15,953 nucleotides of DNA, taken from the NCBI GenBank assembly GCA_905236265.1, contig CAJOOV010000207.1:1-15953 (forward strand), read 5' to 3'. Below the pieces are notes generated by a model, which was not told where the DNA came from, searched no databases, and worked only from the letters and a program-made list of their open reading frames with translations. The position numbers and the translations under genes were made by a program. The first letter of the stretch is position 1, and every line of letters starts with the position of its first letter. The stretch comes from an uncultured Oscillospiraceae bacterium (GTDB lineage: Bacteria > Bacillota > Clostridia > Oscillospirales > Oscillospiraceae). Positions 1 to 7,399 of the stretch are shown here, one piece after another.

Positions 1-1
1 C

Positions 2-1168
2 GCCGGCTGGATGCTCTTTGAGAACAACCCCCTCACCACTGTCTGCTCTCTGGTGTGCAACCATGAAAACCAGTGCGAGGGTCACTGTGTCCGGGGCATC
101 AAGGGCGCTCCTGTCCACTTCTCCGTCATCGAGAACTATATCTCCACCACCTATGCCAACCAGATGGTGAAGGGGCCTGCCCCCTCCAATGGCCGCAAGG
201 CGGCGGTCATCGGTGCAGGCCCCTCCGGCATCACCATCGCCATTATCCTTGCCCGCTATGGCTATAAGGTGACCATCTTTGACAGCAAGGACAAGATCGG
301 CGGCGTGATGCGCTACGGCATCCCGGATTTCCGCCTGCCCGACTCCGTGCTGGACGACCTTGCCTACCGGCATTTGGAGCTGAAGGGAATCCAGTTCCGC
401 CCCAATACCTATATCGGCACGGCGCTGACCATTGATGACCTGTTCCGGGACGGCTACCAGAGCGTCTTTGTGGGCGCAGGGCTGTGGAAGCCCAGAAAGC
501 TGAACATCCGGGGAGAGAGTCTGGGCCATGTCAGCTATGCCATCAACTATCTGGCAAACCCGGAGGCGTTCCGTCTGGGGGAGCGGGTGTTCATCATCGG
601 CACCGGCAACTCCGCCATGGACTGCGCCCGCACCGCTGTGCGTCAGGGCGCACAGCACGTCACCTGCGTGAACCGCTCCGAGACCATCACCGCCAGCCAG
701 TACGAGTCCAGCTATGCCAAACTGGAGGGCGTGGACTTCCTGATGAACAAGATCACGCTGGAAATCCGTGAGGACGGCGTGGTGCTGGCCGACAGCGAGG
801 TGAACGAGGACGGCAAGCGTGTTTCCATTCCCGGTACGGAAAAGCTCTATCCCTGCGACAACGTGATTATTGCCGTGTCTCAGGGGGCGGAGAGCAACCT
901 TGTCACCTCCACCAAGGGCATTGATACCAACCGGGGTCTGCTCACCGCAGACGAGGACGGCCACACCAGCCGTCCCGGCGTGTTCGCCGCAGGCGACGCA
1001 GTGAACGGTGCCCGCACCGTGGTAGAGGCGGTGGCAAACGGCAAGCGGGTGGCGGAGGCGATGCACGAGTATATGCAGTCCCTGCCCATGCCCGTCACCA
1101 CGGATTATCCCGATATCCCCGTGGCGGATGCCATTGAGGCCGCCGCTCAGGCGGAGCAGGTTCTCTGA
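2..1168 (+). CDS. GltD-like FAD/NAD(P)-dependent oxidoreductase, 5'-truncated
   Basis: The reading frame is already open at the window edge (Ala-Gly-Trp before the first Met at 11), so the true start lies upstream. The first visible residues carry the cysteine pattern CSLVCxxxxQCEGHC followed by VRG, which is the N-terminal 4Fe-4S region of the glutamate synthase small subunit/dihydropyrimidine dehydrogenase group. A FAD-binding Rossmann motif (VIGAGPSG) follows, then the FDSKDKIGGVMRYGIPDFRLP stretch typical of GltD/NfnL/PreT. The second, NAD(P)-binding Rossmann motif is FIIGTGNSAMD, and the C-terminal FAD motif is PGVFAAGDAVNGARTVVEA. The protein probably transfers electrons between NAD(P)H and a partner subunit through FAD and Fe-S clusters. 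Which family member it is (GltD, NfnL, PreT or other) depends on the upstream neighbour, which is outside the window. It ends at TGA and is followed by a terminator, so it is the last gene of its operon. Confidence 0.85.
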   Translation, partial: AGWMLFENNPLTTVCSLVCNHENQCEGHCVRGIKGAPVHFSVIENYISTTYANQMVKGPAPSNGRKAAVIGAGPSGITIAIILARYGYKVTIFDSKDKIGGVMRYGIPDFRLPDSVLDDLAYRHLELKGIQFRPNTYIGTALTIDDLFRDGYQSVFVGAGLWKPRKLNIRGESLGHVSYAINYLANPEAFRLGERVFIIGTGNSAMDCARTAVRQGAQHVTCVNRSETITASQYESSYAKLEGVDFLMNKITLEIREDGVVLADSEVNEDGKRVSIPGTEKLYPCDNVIIAVSQGAESNLVTSTKGIDTNRGLLTADEDGHTSRPGVFAAGDAVNGARTVVEAVANGKRVAEAMHEYMQSLPMPVTTDYPDIPVADAIEAAAQAEQVL

Positions 1169-1190
1169 TTTCTTTCAAAGCGTAAAAAAG

Positions 1191-1231
1191 CTGTCGGCGG
1201 AGTCCTTGCGGCTTTCGCCGGCAGGTTTTTT
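1191..1231 (+). terminator. Rho-independent terminator after the oxidoreductase
   Basis: Arm CTGTCGGCG (1191-1199) pairs with CGCCGGCAG (1216-1224) with one G-U pair. A run of six T (1226-1231) follows. A run of six A (1184-1189) precedes the stem, so it might also work on the other strand. It separates the GltD-like gene from the TetR transcription unit. Confidence 0.8.
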
Positions 1232-1257
1232 CTATCAAACGCCCGGCCTCTCCACGG

Positions 1258-1286
1258 TTGACGAACGAGCCGTTATCATGTACAAT
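1258..1286 (+). promoter_or_regulatory. Sigma-70-type promoter for the TetR-AKR unit
   Basis: A -35 box TTGACG (1258-1263), a 17-bp spacer and a -10 box TACAAT (1281-1286) are visible, a near-consensus vegetative promoter. The predicted transcription start is near 1293, giving a leader of about 60 nt before the TetR start codon. The dyad at 1292-1304 sits directly on this start point. Confidence 0.75.
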
Positions 1287-1291
1287 GCTTT

Positions 1292-1304
1292 TGACATAGT
1301 GTCA
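1292..1304 (+). promoter_or_regulatory. Candidate operator dyad on the TetR promoter start point
   Basis: TGACA-TAG-TGTCA is a perfect 5+5 bp inverted repeat covering the predicted transcription start. A repressor bound here would block initiation, which is the usual arrangement for an autoregulated TetR-family protein. That the downstream TetR protein binds it is inferred from position alone. The dyad is short for a TetR operator, which often spans 15 bp or more, so the real site could be longer and imperfect. Confidence 0.45.
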
Positions 1305-1353
1305 CACAGGGCACAGGGGCGTTATGCTGATAATCGGTATCGGAGGAGAGGCA

Positions 1354-1977
1354 ATGGCGAGAGATCCACAGGGGCGGATTCAGGCGAGAAGGGAAGAAAT
1401 CATAGCAGCCTGCCGCCAGCTATACAAGACAATGAGCTTTCAGGAGATTACCATCAAGGAGATCGGCAAGGTGACTCCCTTTACCCGCACCTCAATCTAC
1501 AACTATTTCGAGACGAAAGAGGAGATTCTGCTGGCTCTGCTGCAGGAGGAATACGAGGCGTTGACGCAGGATCTGCAGACGCTGTGCCCTGAGGGCAGGA
1601 CGACGGACGCAGAGGGGCTTGCCTGCACACTGGCACAGAGTCTGGAGCGCAGGCCGGTGCTGCTGCGCCTTCTGAGCATGAACCTGTATGACATGGAGGG
1701 CAATTCCCGTCTGGAGCGGCTGGTGGAGTTCAAGCGTGCGTACTTTGCCTCCGTGCAGGCGCTGGAGGGCTGTCTGTGCCGGGTAAGACCTGCATTGGAC
1801 GAGGCGGCGAGAGAGCGCTTTCTCTATGTCTTTCTGCCCTTTATCTATGGGCTGTATCCCTACACCTCCGCCACGGAAAAGCAGATTGAGGCCATGAAGG
1901 AGGCGGGGGCAGTCTTTGAGGGAAAGGGCGTATACGAAATGACCTATCTCTGCGTCAGGCAATTGCTGGGGCAGTGA
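1354..1977 (+). CDS. TetR/AcrR-family transcriptional regulator
   Basis: A 207-residue protein of usual TetR length. The N-terminal three-helix DNA-binding domain (about residues 8-55) includes the recognition-helix pattern TIKEIGKVTPFTRTSIYNYF followed by ETKEEIL, a hallmark of the family. The remaining all-helical part would bind an unknown ligand. ATG 1354 is chosen because GGAGGAG (1342-1348) lies 5 nt upstream; an earlier in-frame ATG at 1324 has no such site and would place ten poorly conserved residues before the domain. The aldo/keto reductase starts 31 bp downstream with no terminator between, so this is probably a regulator-enzyme operon. It likely represses its own promoter through the dyad at 1292-1304 (inference). 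The inducer cannot be read from the sequence. Confidence 0.88.
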   Translation: MARDPQGRIQARREEIIAACRQLYKTMSFQEITIKEIGKVTPFTRTSIYNYFETKEEILLALLQEEYEALTQDLQTLCPEGRTTDAEGLACTLAQSLERRPVLLRLLSMNLYDMEGNSRLERLVEFKRAYFASVQALEGCLCRVRPALDEAARERFLYVFLPFIYGLYPYTSATEKQIEAMKEAGAVFEGKGVYEMTYLCVRQLLGQ

Positions 1978-2008
1978 AGCAGACACCGGTTTTTTGGGAG
2001 GGAATGAC

Positions 2009-3136
2009 ATGAAGTTTTTTCAGCAGGAGATTAAGAAGCTGGGCTTTGGACTGATGCGCCTGCCAAAGCAGGGAGAGTCCATTGACATTGAGCAGGTGAA
2101 GGAGATGGTAGACCGCTTTATGGCTGCGGGCTGCACCTATTTCGACACGGCGTGGGCCTATGCCGGTTCGGAGGACGCCATCCGGCAGGCGCTGGTGGAG
2201 CGCTACCCCAGAGAGAGCTTCCAGCTTGCAACCAAAAACGCCGCATGGATCAACTGCAAGACCAGAGAGGACGCCATTGCCCAGTTTGAGACCTCCCTGC
2301 GCCAGACAGGGGCGGGGTACTTCGACAACTACCTGCTCCACAATCTGGGGGAGGGGCGCACCCATTACTTTGACGACTTCGACCTGTGGGAGTTTGTGAA
2401 GGAGAAAAAGGCAGAGGGAAAAATCCGCCATATCGGCTTCTCCTTCCACTCCACGCCGGAGGAGCTGGAGGAGATTCTCATTGCCCACCCGGAGGCGGAG
2501 TTTGTCCAGCTCCAGATCAACTACGCCGACTGGGAGGATAAGGCCGTTCAGTCCAGAGGCGTGTACGAGGTGGCACGGAAATACGGCAAGCCTGTGGTGG
2601 TCATGGAGCCGGTGAAGGGGGGACTGCTGGCAAATCCCCCGGAGGCAGTGGCAAACGTGCTGAAGGCGGCCGACCCGGAGGCATCCGCCGCCTCCTGGGC
2701 GATTCGCTTTGCCGCCGATTTGGAGGGCGTGCTGGTGGTGCTCTCCGGCATGAGCAATGTAGAGCAGATGGAGGACAATCTGTCCTATATGAAGGACTTC
2801 ACCCATCTCACTCAGGCGCAGCGTGATACCGTGGAGCAGGCGAGGCAGACCCTTGCCAGCATTCCTCTGATTCCCTGCACCACCTGTAACTACTGCGCCA
2901 AGGTATGCCCCATGGAGATCGGCATCTCCGGCACCTTTACGGCGGCAAATACCTATACCCTGTTCCAAAACCTGCAGGTGGCAAAGGACAGGGAGAGCTG
3001 GCTGGTGGGGGGACACGGCAGAAAGCAGGCGGTGAACTGCATCCGCTGCGGTGCCTGCGAGCAGGTCTGCCCCCAGCATATCGCCATCCGGGAGGAGCTG
3101 GCAAAGGCCGCCGACCTGTTCGGCCAGCAGAAATAA
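2009..3136 (+). CDS. Aldo/keto reductase with C-terminal ferredoxin-like domain
   Basis: A 375-residue protein. Residues 1-280 form an aldo/keto reductase TIM barrel with the family tetrad visible: Asp46 and Tyr51 (in TYFDTAWAYAGSE), Lys76 (in LATKN) and His111 (in LLHNL). The C-terminal part carries two cysteine sets that fit 4Fe-4S clusters: C290/C293/C296/C300 in CTTCNYCAKVCP, and C344/C347/C350/C354 in CIRCGACEQVCP. This is the known clostridial AKR-ferredoxin fusion type, presumed to reduce a carbonyl using electrons passed through Fe-S clusters and/or NAD(P)H; the substrate is unknown. ATG 2009 is chosen because GGGAGGG (1996-2002) lies 6 nt upstream; a TTG at 1994 would overlap that site. 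It lies 31 bp after the TetR gene and is probably controlled by it. Confidence 0.9.
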   Translation: MKFFQQEIKKLGFGLMRLPKQGESIDIEQVKEMVDRFMAAGCTYFDTAWAYAGSEDAIRQALVERYPRESFQLATKNAAWINCKTREDAIAQFETSLRQTGAGYFDNYLLHNLGEGRTHYFDDFDLWEFVKEKKAEGKIRHIGFSFHSTPEELEEILIAHPEAEFVQLQINYADWEDKAVQSRGVYEVARKYGKPVVVMEPVKGGLLANPPEAVANVLKAADPEASAASWAIRFAADLEGVLVVLSGMSNVEQMEDNLSYMKDFTHLTQAQRDTVEQARQTLASIPLIPCTTCNYCAKVCPMEIGISGTFTAANTYTLFQNLQVAKDRESWLVGGHGRKQAVNCIRCGACEQVCPQHIAIREELAKAADLFGQQK

Positions 3137-3164
3137 ACACTCCGTTCTGGACAGCACAACAGGG

Positions 3165-3203
3165 TGCCCGAAGCAATTACGATGCTTCGGGCATCTTGCA
3201 TTT
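3165..3203 (+). terminator. Hairpin terminator after the aldo/keto reductase
   Basis: TGCCCGAAGCA (3165-3175) and TGCTTCGGGCA (3183-3193) form a perfect 11-bp stem with a 7-nt loop. The downstream tract TCTTGCATTT is T-rich but interrupted, so termination may be incomplete. The same tract contains the -35 box of the next promoter. Confidence 0.7.
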
Positions 3204-3224
3204 GGGAAACAATTCTGATAAAAT
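3196..3224 (+). promoter_or_regulatory. Promoter of the two-component system
   Basis: A -35 box TTGCAT (3196-3201), a 17-bp spacer and a -10 box TAAAAT (3219-3224) preceded by TGA (extended -10, TG at 3216-3217). The predicted start is near 3231, leaving a leader of about 44 nt before the response regulator. The -35 box overlaps the tail of the upstream terminator. Confidence 0.65.
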
Positions 3225-3274
3225 CTATTGGTGAAGTACATTCAAAAACGGGCGTGAGATAAGAGGCGAGGAAA

Positions 3275-3982
3275 ATGCTCCACATTGCGATTATGGAGGA
3301 TGAACAGGTGTTCCGGGAGCAACTGACCCGGTATCTGCAGCGCTACGGGGAGGAACACGGTGTAGAGATGGAGTATACCTGCTTCAACAGCGGCAGGGAG
3401 CTGGTGGAGCAATACCGGAGTATTTATGACATTCTCTTTCTGGACATCCGCACCCCGGACATCTCCGGCATGGAGGCCGCCCGGATGATACGGGAGCGGG
3501 ATGAGGAGGTGGTGCTGGTGTTCATCACCTCTCTTGCACAGTACGCCATCAACGCCTATGAGGTGGGCGCACTGGACTATCTGCTCAAGCCGGTGGCCTA
3601 TGAGACCTTCGCCATGAAGTTCAGCCGTGTCCGCCGCAGGGTGGAGAGCCGGGCGGGGGCGGTGATTACCCTGACCCTTCCGGGGGGACTGAAGCGTCTT
3701 CGCACCAGAGAGATCTATTATGTGGAGGTGGAGAACCACAATCTCCACTACCACACCGCCCAGGGGGAGATCGTCGTGCGGGGCACCATGCAGCGGGCGG
3801 AGCAGGAGCTGTCCGCCCATCAATTCGCCCGGTGCAACCACTGGTATCTGGTGAACCTGCTCCATGTCTCTCAGGTGGGAAAAACCAGCGTCACCGTGGC
3901 AGGCAGGGAACTGGAGATGAGCCGCCGCAGCCGCAGCAGCTTTCTTGCGGCCATGGCAAACAGTCTGGGAGGCGAGATATGA
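3275..3982 (+). CDS. LytTR-family response regulator (AgrA/VirR type)
   Basis: A 235-residue two-domain regulator. The receiver domain (about 1-120) has the acidic pocket E8/D9/E10, phospho-acceptor Asp57 in ILFLDIRTPDISG, Thr85/Ser86 and Lys105 in DYLLKPV. The C-terminal half (about 130-235) is a LytTR DNA-binding domain, recognisable from RTREIYYVEVENHNLHYHT and the FARCNHWYLVNLLHVSQV stretch. LytTR proteins bind pairs of short direct repeats about two helical turns apart and usually activate. A GAGGCGAGG ribosome binding site precedes ATG 3275. The stop codon overlaps the kinase start (ATGA), so the two are translationally coupled. The likely target is the glycosidase promoter 1.3 kb downstream, which carries such a repeat pair (inference). 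Confidence 0.92.
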   Translation: MLHIAIMEDEQVFREQLTRYLQRYGEEHGVEMEYTCFNSGRELVEQYRSIYDILFLDIRTPDISGMEAARMIRERDEEVVLVFITSLAQYAINAYEVGALDYLLKPVAYETFAMKFSRVRRRVESRAGAVITLTLPGGLKRLRTREIYYVEVENHNLHYHTAQGEIVVRGTMQRAEQELSAHQFARCNHWYLVNLLHVSQVGKTSVTVAGRELEMSRRSRSSFLAAMANSLGGEI

Positions 3983-5262
3983 GGCAGACGCTTTGGGAAA
4001 GCCTGTCGTGGCTGCTGGAGGGTCTTCTGCTGTGGGGCAGCGGGATGGTGTTTTTCCTTCCACTGCCCCGGCGCAGCCATGCCATGGAGCGCTCGGCGCT
4101 TCTTCTGCTGCCTGCCCTTGGACTCAGCTTTGCCTTCTCCTCCGGGGCGGGGGGATTTGCCCTTGCCGATGCACTGGGGGCGGCTTATCTGTTTGTGCTG
4201 GGGGCGTGCTGCTTTGACACGGGACGGAGCGTGGTGCTCTACTGCAGCCTTTGGGGGATGGAGATGCACGTTCTGGTCTATGAGCTGTGCCGCTTTGCCC
4301 AGTATGCCCCCACAGGCGCAGGGGATGGCCGGCTCCGGGGGCTGCTCCTGCGCCTTGTCATCTCAGCGGCAGTCTATGTCTCCGTGGGCTGCAGCGTCAC
4401 CCTCTGGCTTCCGGTGTACCGGCAGCGCCATGCCGGGCCGAGACAGACCGGCTCCGCCGTGATGCTGTATCTGATCTTTTCCGCCCTGACATGGGGCTTC
4501 TTCCGTGACGGGAGATTCCTCCTGCAGGGGTATGAGAACCTGCTGCTGCTGATGGCACAGTTCTACTGCATTATCGTCTTGTACCTTCAGGCGGCGCTGT
4601 TCCAGAGCAGCGCAATCCGTCAGGAGCGGGATCTGATCGAACTTCTCTGGCGGCAGCAGAAGACCCAATACGAGCAGTCCAGAGAGAGTATTGCCATTAT
4701 CAACCAAAAGACCCACGACCTGAAGCACATGCTGGCCGCCATGCGCACCATGGAGAGCGGGGAGCAGCGGGAACGGTATCTGCAGGAGATTCAGAAGAGC
4801 GTGGATATTTACGACTCCGTGGTGAAAACGGGAAACGAGACGCTGGACACCGTTCTGACGGAGAAGAGCCTGTACTGTGATGCCCACGGGATCAAGGTCA
4901 CCTGCGTGGCGGACGGGCAGAAGCTGGACTTTATGGATCCGGTGGACATCTACACGCTGATGGGCAACGCCATGGACAACGCCATAGAGGGCGTGCAGCG
5001 CTTCCGGCAGCGGGAAAAACGCACCATTGACGTGACCATCTACCAGCGCCGGGGGCTGCTCTCGGTGAGCGTCACCAATCCGCTGGAGGAGGAGCTGGTG
5101 ATCGAGGACGGGATTCCCCGCTCCACCAAGCCTCAGGACGGCTACCATGGCTTTGGCGTGAAGAGTATGCGCTCTACCGTGCGAAAGTACGGCGGGGAGC
5201 TGACAGTGGACACAAGAGACGGCTGCTTTGCCCTGAATATGGTCTTTCCCCTGAACGGCTGA
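3979..5262 (+). CDS. AgrC/ComD-type (HPK10-like) sensor histidine kinase
   Basis: A 427-residue membrane kinase. About the first 215 residues are strongly hydrophobic and fit roughly six transmembrane segments, with no recognisable extracellular sensor domain. The phospho-acceptor region reads INQKTHDLKHML, with His246 the likely phosphorylated residue and His250 nearby. The GHKL ATPase part shows an N box with Asn330 and Asn334 (LMGNAMDNAIEG) and a G box GYHGFGVKSM at about 388-397. These are marks of the peptide-sensing kinases paired with LytTR regulators. ATG 3979 is chosen because it overlaps the regulator stop and follows GGGAGG; a further upstream in-frame ATG (3832) lies deep inside the regulator gene. 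No AgrD-like peptide gene or AgrB-like processor was found nearby, so the signal may be something else, perhaps a carbohydrate cue. Confidence 0.9.
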   Translation: MRQTLWESLSWLLEGLLLWGSGMVFFLPLPRRSHAMERSALLLLPALGLSFAFSSGAGGFALADALGAAYLFVLGACCFDTGRSVVLYCSLWGMEMHVLVYELCRFAQYAPTGAGDGRLRGLLLRLVISAAVYVSVGCSVTLWLPVYRQRHAGPRQTGSAVMLYLIFSALTWGFFRDGRFLLQGYENLLLLMAQFYCIIVLYLQAALFQSSAIRQERDLIELLWRQQKTQYEQSRESIAIINQKTHDLKHMLAAMRTMESGEQRERYLQEIQKSVDIYDSVVKTGNETLDTVLTEKSLYCDAHGIKVTCVADGQKLDFMDPVDIYTLMGNAMDNAIEGVQRFRQREKRTIDVTIYQRRGLLSVSVTNPLEEELVIEDGIPRSTKPQDGYHGFGVKSMRSTVRKYGGELTVDTRDGCFALNMVFPLNG

Positions 5263-5282
5263 GGGGCGGGAGAAAAGCCCCT

Positions 5283-5313
5283 GCCACTTACGCCACGGAA
5301 ATGACCACTTGTG
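5283..5313 (+). promoter_or_regulatory. Candidate LytTR-regulator binding site (two repeats 21 bp apart)
   Basis: GCCACTTACG (5283-5292) and ACCACTTGTG (5304-5313) match at 7 of 10 positions and are offset by exactly 21 bp, two helical turns. This is the spacing typical of LytTR sites, and the pair ends 9 bp before the -35 box. The second copy is also a small dyad (CCAC-TT-GTGG), so binding by another dimeric regulator is possible. The exact consensus of this regulator is not known, so the assignment rests on geometry and on the adjacent LytTR gene. Confidence 0.45.
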
Positions 5314-5322
5314 GAAAGAGGA

Positions 5323-5351
5323 TTGTATTGCGTTTTTGCAAAAGATATAAT
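5323..5351 (+). promoter_or_regulatory. Promoter of the glycoside/uronide operon
   Basis: TTGTAT (5323-5328), a 17-bp spacer and a perfect TATAAT (5346-5351). The -35 box is off-consensus, consistent with dependence on an activator at the repeats just upstream. The predicted start is near 5358, leaving a 38-nt leader. A 10-bp palindrome TTTTGCAAAA (5334-5343) lies between the two boxes and could be a repressor site or only AT-rich spacer. Confidence 0.7.
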
Positions 5352-5395
5352 GAATACCGGAAAAACGGGAAAAAGTACACGAGAGGAGTGAAACC

Positions 5396-7318
5396 ATGCG
5401 AAGAACGGTCAATCTGAATCAGGGCTGGCTGTTTCACGGCAGGGACGGCAGCACGGAAAGGGTGGACGTTCCCCACACATGGAACGCCATTGACGGGCAG
5501 GACGGCGGCAACGACTACTACCGGGGGTGTCTGCGCTACGAGCGGGATTTTACGCTGCCCCGGTTTGATGCGGAAAAGGAGCAGGTCTATCTGCAGTTCC
5601 ACGGGGTCAACGCCAGCGCTGTGGTGACTCTGAACGGAACAGAGGTGCTGCGCCATGACGGCGGCTACTCCACCTTCCGGGGGGACGTGACGGCGCTTCT
5701 GGCAGAGCAGAACCATCTGGAGGTGACGGCGGACAACTCCGACAATGACCGGGTCTACCCCCAGAAGGCGGACTTCACCTTCTACGGCGGCATTTACCGG
5801 GATGTGGAGCTGCTGATTGTCAGCAAGTGCCACTTTGATCTGGACTACTTCGGCGGCTGCGGTGTCATGGTGACGCCCACGGTGAAGGGCAGAGACGGCA
5901 GCGTGGAGGTGAAAACCTATCCCGTGGGCGAGCCGGAGCAGGTGCGCACCACCGTTCTGGATGCCGGGGGAGAGACGGTTGCCCAGGCTTACGGGGAGAC
6001 GGTGAATATCGCCCTGCCCCATGTCCACCTCTGGAACGGCATAAAAGACCCCTATCTCTATACCGCCAGAGTGGAGCTGATAAAGGACGGGGAGGTGCAG
6101 GATGCGCTGGAGATTCCCTTTGGCGTGCGCACCTTCCGGGTAGACCCCCGGAAGGGCTTCTTCCTCAACGGAGAGCTGTATCCCCTGCGGGGTGTCAGCC
6201 GCCATCAGGACCGCAAGGGTCTGGGCAACGCCATCACGAAGGAGATGCACCAGCAGGACATGGAGCTGATCTGCGAGATGGGCTGCAACACCGTCCGTCT
6301 GGCACACTATCAGCATGACCAGTATTTCTACGATCTGTGCGACCGCAAGGGCATGGTAGTCTGGGCGGAGATTCCCTATATCTCCATGCACATGCCCAAC
6401 GGCAGGGAGAACACCGTCAGCCAGATGAAGGAGCTGATTATCCAGAACTACAACCACCCCTCCATCGTCTGCTGGGGCGTGTCCAACGAGATCACGATTG
6501 TGAAAAAGGATACGGCGGATATGCTGGATAACCACCGGATGCTCAACGATCTGGTTCACCAGATGGATCCCACCCGCTTCACCACCCTTGCCTGCTATGC
6601 CATGTGCGGCCCGTTCAATCCGGTGGCGCATATCACCGATGTGGTGAGCTGGAACCTCTATCTGGGCTGGTATGTGCCGGGACTGAAGCTGAACGATCTC
6701 TGGGTGGACTTCTTCCACAAACGCTATCCCGACCGGGCGCTGGGTTATTCCGAGTACGGCGCCGAGGGTATGCCCAATCTCCACTCCTCCAAGCCCAGAC
6801 GGGGCGACCACACCGAGGAGTATCAGGCCATCTACCACGAATATCTGGCGGAGTTTATCGCAAAGCGCCCGTGGATGTGGGCGACCCATGTGTGGAATAT
6901 GTTTGATTTTGCCGCTGACGCAAGAGATCAGGGCGGCGAGCCGGGGATGAACCACAAGGGGCTTGTCACCTTTGACCGCAAGACGAAAAAGGACAGCTTC
7001 TATCTCTATAAGGCGCGCTGGAACCCGGAGCCGATGATCCATATCTGCTCCAAGCGGTATGTGGACAGGCCGGAGAGCAAGACCACGGTGAAGGTCTATT
7101 CCAATCAGAGCGCCGTGGAGCTGTACTGTGACGACAGGCTGGTTGCCCGCAAGGGGGGCAGCTATGTGTTCACCTTTGAGGTTCCCATCACCGGGGAGCA
7201 CCGGCTTCGGGCAGTGGCAGGCTCGCTCAGCGACACTGCCACAATCCGTAAGGTGGACGCCCCCAATCCTGCCTACAAGCTCTCCGCCAAGAGCAGCAAC
7301 AGCGCCAACTGGGTATGA
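5396..7318 (+). CDS. Glycoside hydrolase family 2 (beta-galactosidase/beta-glucuronidase family)
   Basis: A 640-residue GH2 enzyme without a signal peptide, so cytoplasmic. An N-terminal jelly-roll sugar-binding domain (about 8-165, starting LNQGWLFH and including VPHTWNAIDG) is followed by an immunoglobulin-like domain (about 170-260). A TIM barrel begins near RGVSRHQDRKG (about 266-275). The acid/base is Glu365 in GVSNEI and the nucleophile Glu453 in GYSEYGAEG, 88 residues apart as is usual in GH2. The C-terminal stretch GMNHKGLVTFDRKTKK contains an Asn-x-Lys pair like the carboxylate-binding pair of beta-glucuronidases, but similar wording occurs in clostridial beta-galactosidases, so the motif does not decide. 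Neighbouring uxuA and uxuB-like genes favour a uronide substrate. GAGAGGAG (5381-5388) precedes the start. It is the first gene of the operon. Confidence 0.88.
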   Translation: MRRTVNLNQGWLFHGRDGSTERVDVPHTWNAIDGQDGGNDYYRGCLRYERDFTLPRFDAEKEQVYLQFHGVNASAVVTLNGTEVLRHDGGYSTFRGDVTALLAEQNHLEVTADNSDNDRVYPQKADFTFYGGIYRDVELLIVSKCHFDLDYFGGCGVMVTPTVKGRDGSVEVKTYPVGEPEQVRTTVLDAGGETVAQAYGETVNIALPHVHLWNGIKDPYLYTARVELIKDGEVQDALEIPFGVRTFRVDPRKGFFLNGELYPLRGVSRHQDRKGLGNAITKEMHQQDMELICEMGCNTVRLAHYQHDQYFYDLCDRKGMVVWAEIPYISMHMPNGRENTVSQMKELIIQNYNHPSIVCWGVSNEITIVKKDTADMLDNHRMLNDLVHQMDPTRFTTLACYAMCGPFNPVAHITDVVSWNLYLGWYVPGLKLNDLWVDFFHKRYPDRALGYSEYGAEGMPNLHSSKPRRGDHTEEYQAIYHEYLAEFIAKRPWMWATHVWNMFDFAADARDQGGEPGMNHKGLVTFDRKTKKDSFYLYKARWNPEPMIHICSKRYVDRPESKTTVKVYSNQSAVELYCDDRLVARKGGSYVFTFEVPITGEHRLRAVAGSLSDTATIRKVDAPNPAYKLSAKSSNSANWV

Positions 7319-7350
7319 CCTTCGGCGCAAGGGGAAGGGCATTTGCACCG

Positions 7351-7377
7351 TTATCACTGTCTCTGGGAGACTGATAA
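7351..7377 (+). other. Intercistronic RNA hairpin between GH2 and GH3 genes
   Basis: TTATCA-(CT)-GTCTC (7351-7363), loop TGG, and GAGACTGATAA (7367-7377) form an 11-bp stem with a 2-nt bulge. No T run follows, so it is not an intrinsic terminator. It ends 8 nt before the GAGGAGG ribosome binding site (7386-7392) of the GH3 gene, and could affect mRNA processing, decay or translation. Confidence 0.45.
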
Positions 7378-7399
7378 ATGAAAATGAGGAGGAAACTGT

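Noticed and set aside
1324..1353. Upstream in-frame ATG for the TetR gene.
   Set aside because: It has no ribosome binding site, and the extra residues precede the normal N terminus of the family; ATG 1354 has GGAGGAG 5 nt upstream.
5262..5282. AGGGGC/GCCCCT hairpin after the kinase gene as a terminator.
   Set aside because: The stem is only 6 bp with no T run. Some read-through from the two-component genes into the glycoside operon is therefore likely.
5334..5343. TTTTGCAAAA palindrome in the promoter spacer as a repressor operator.
   Set aside because: It is AT-rich and only 10 bp, and could easily arise by chance in a spacer; no dedicated repressor gene is adjacent.
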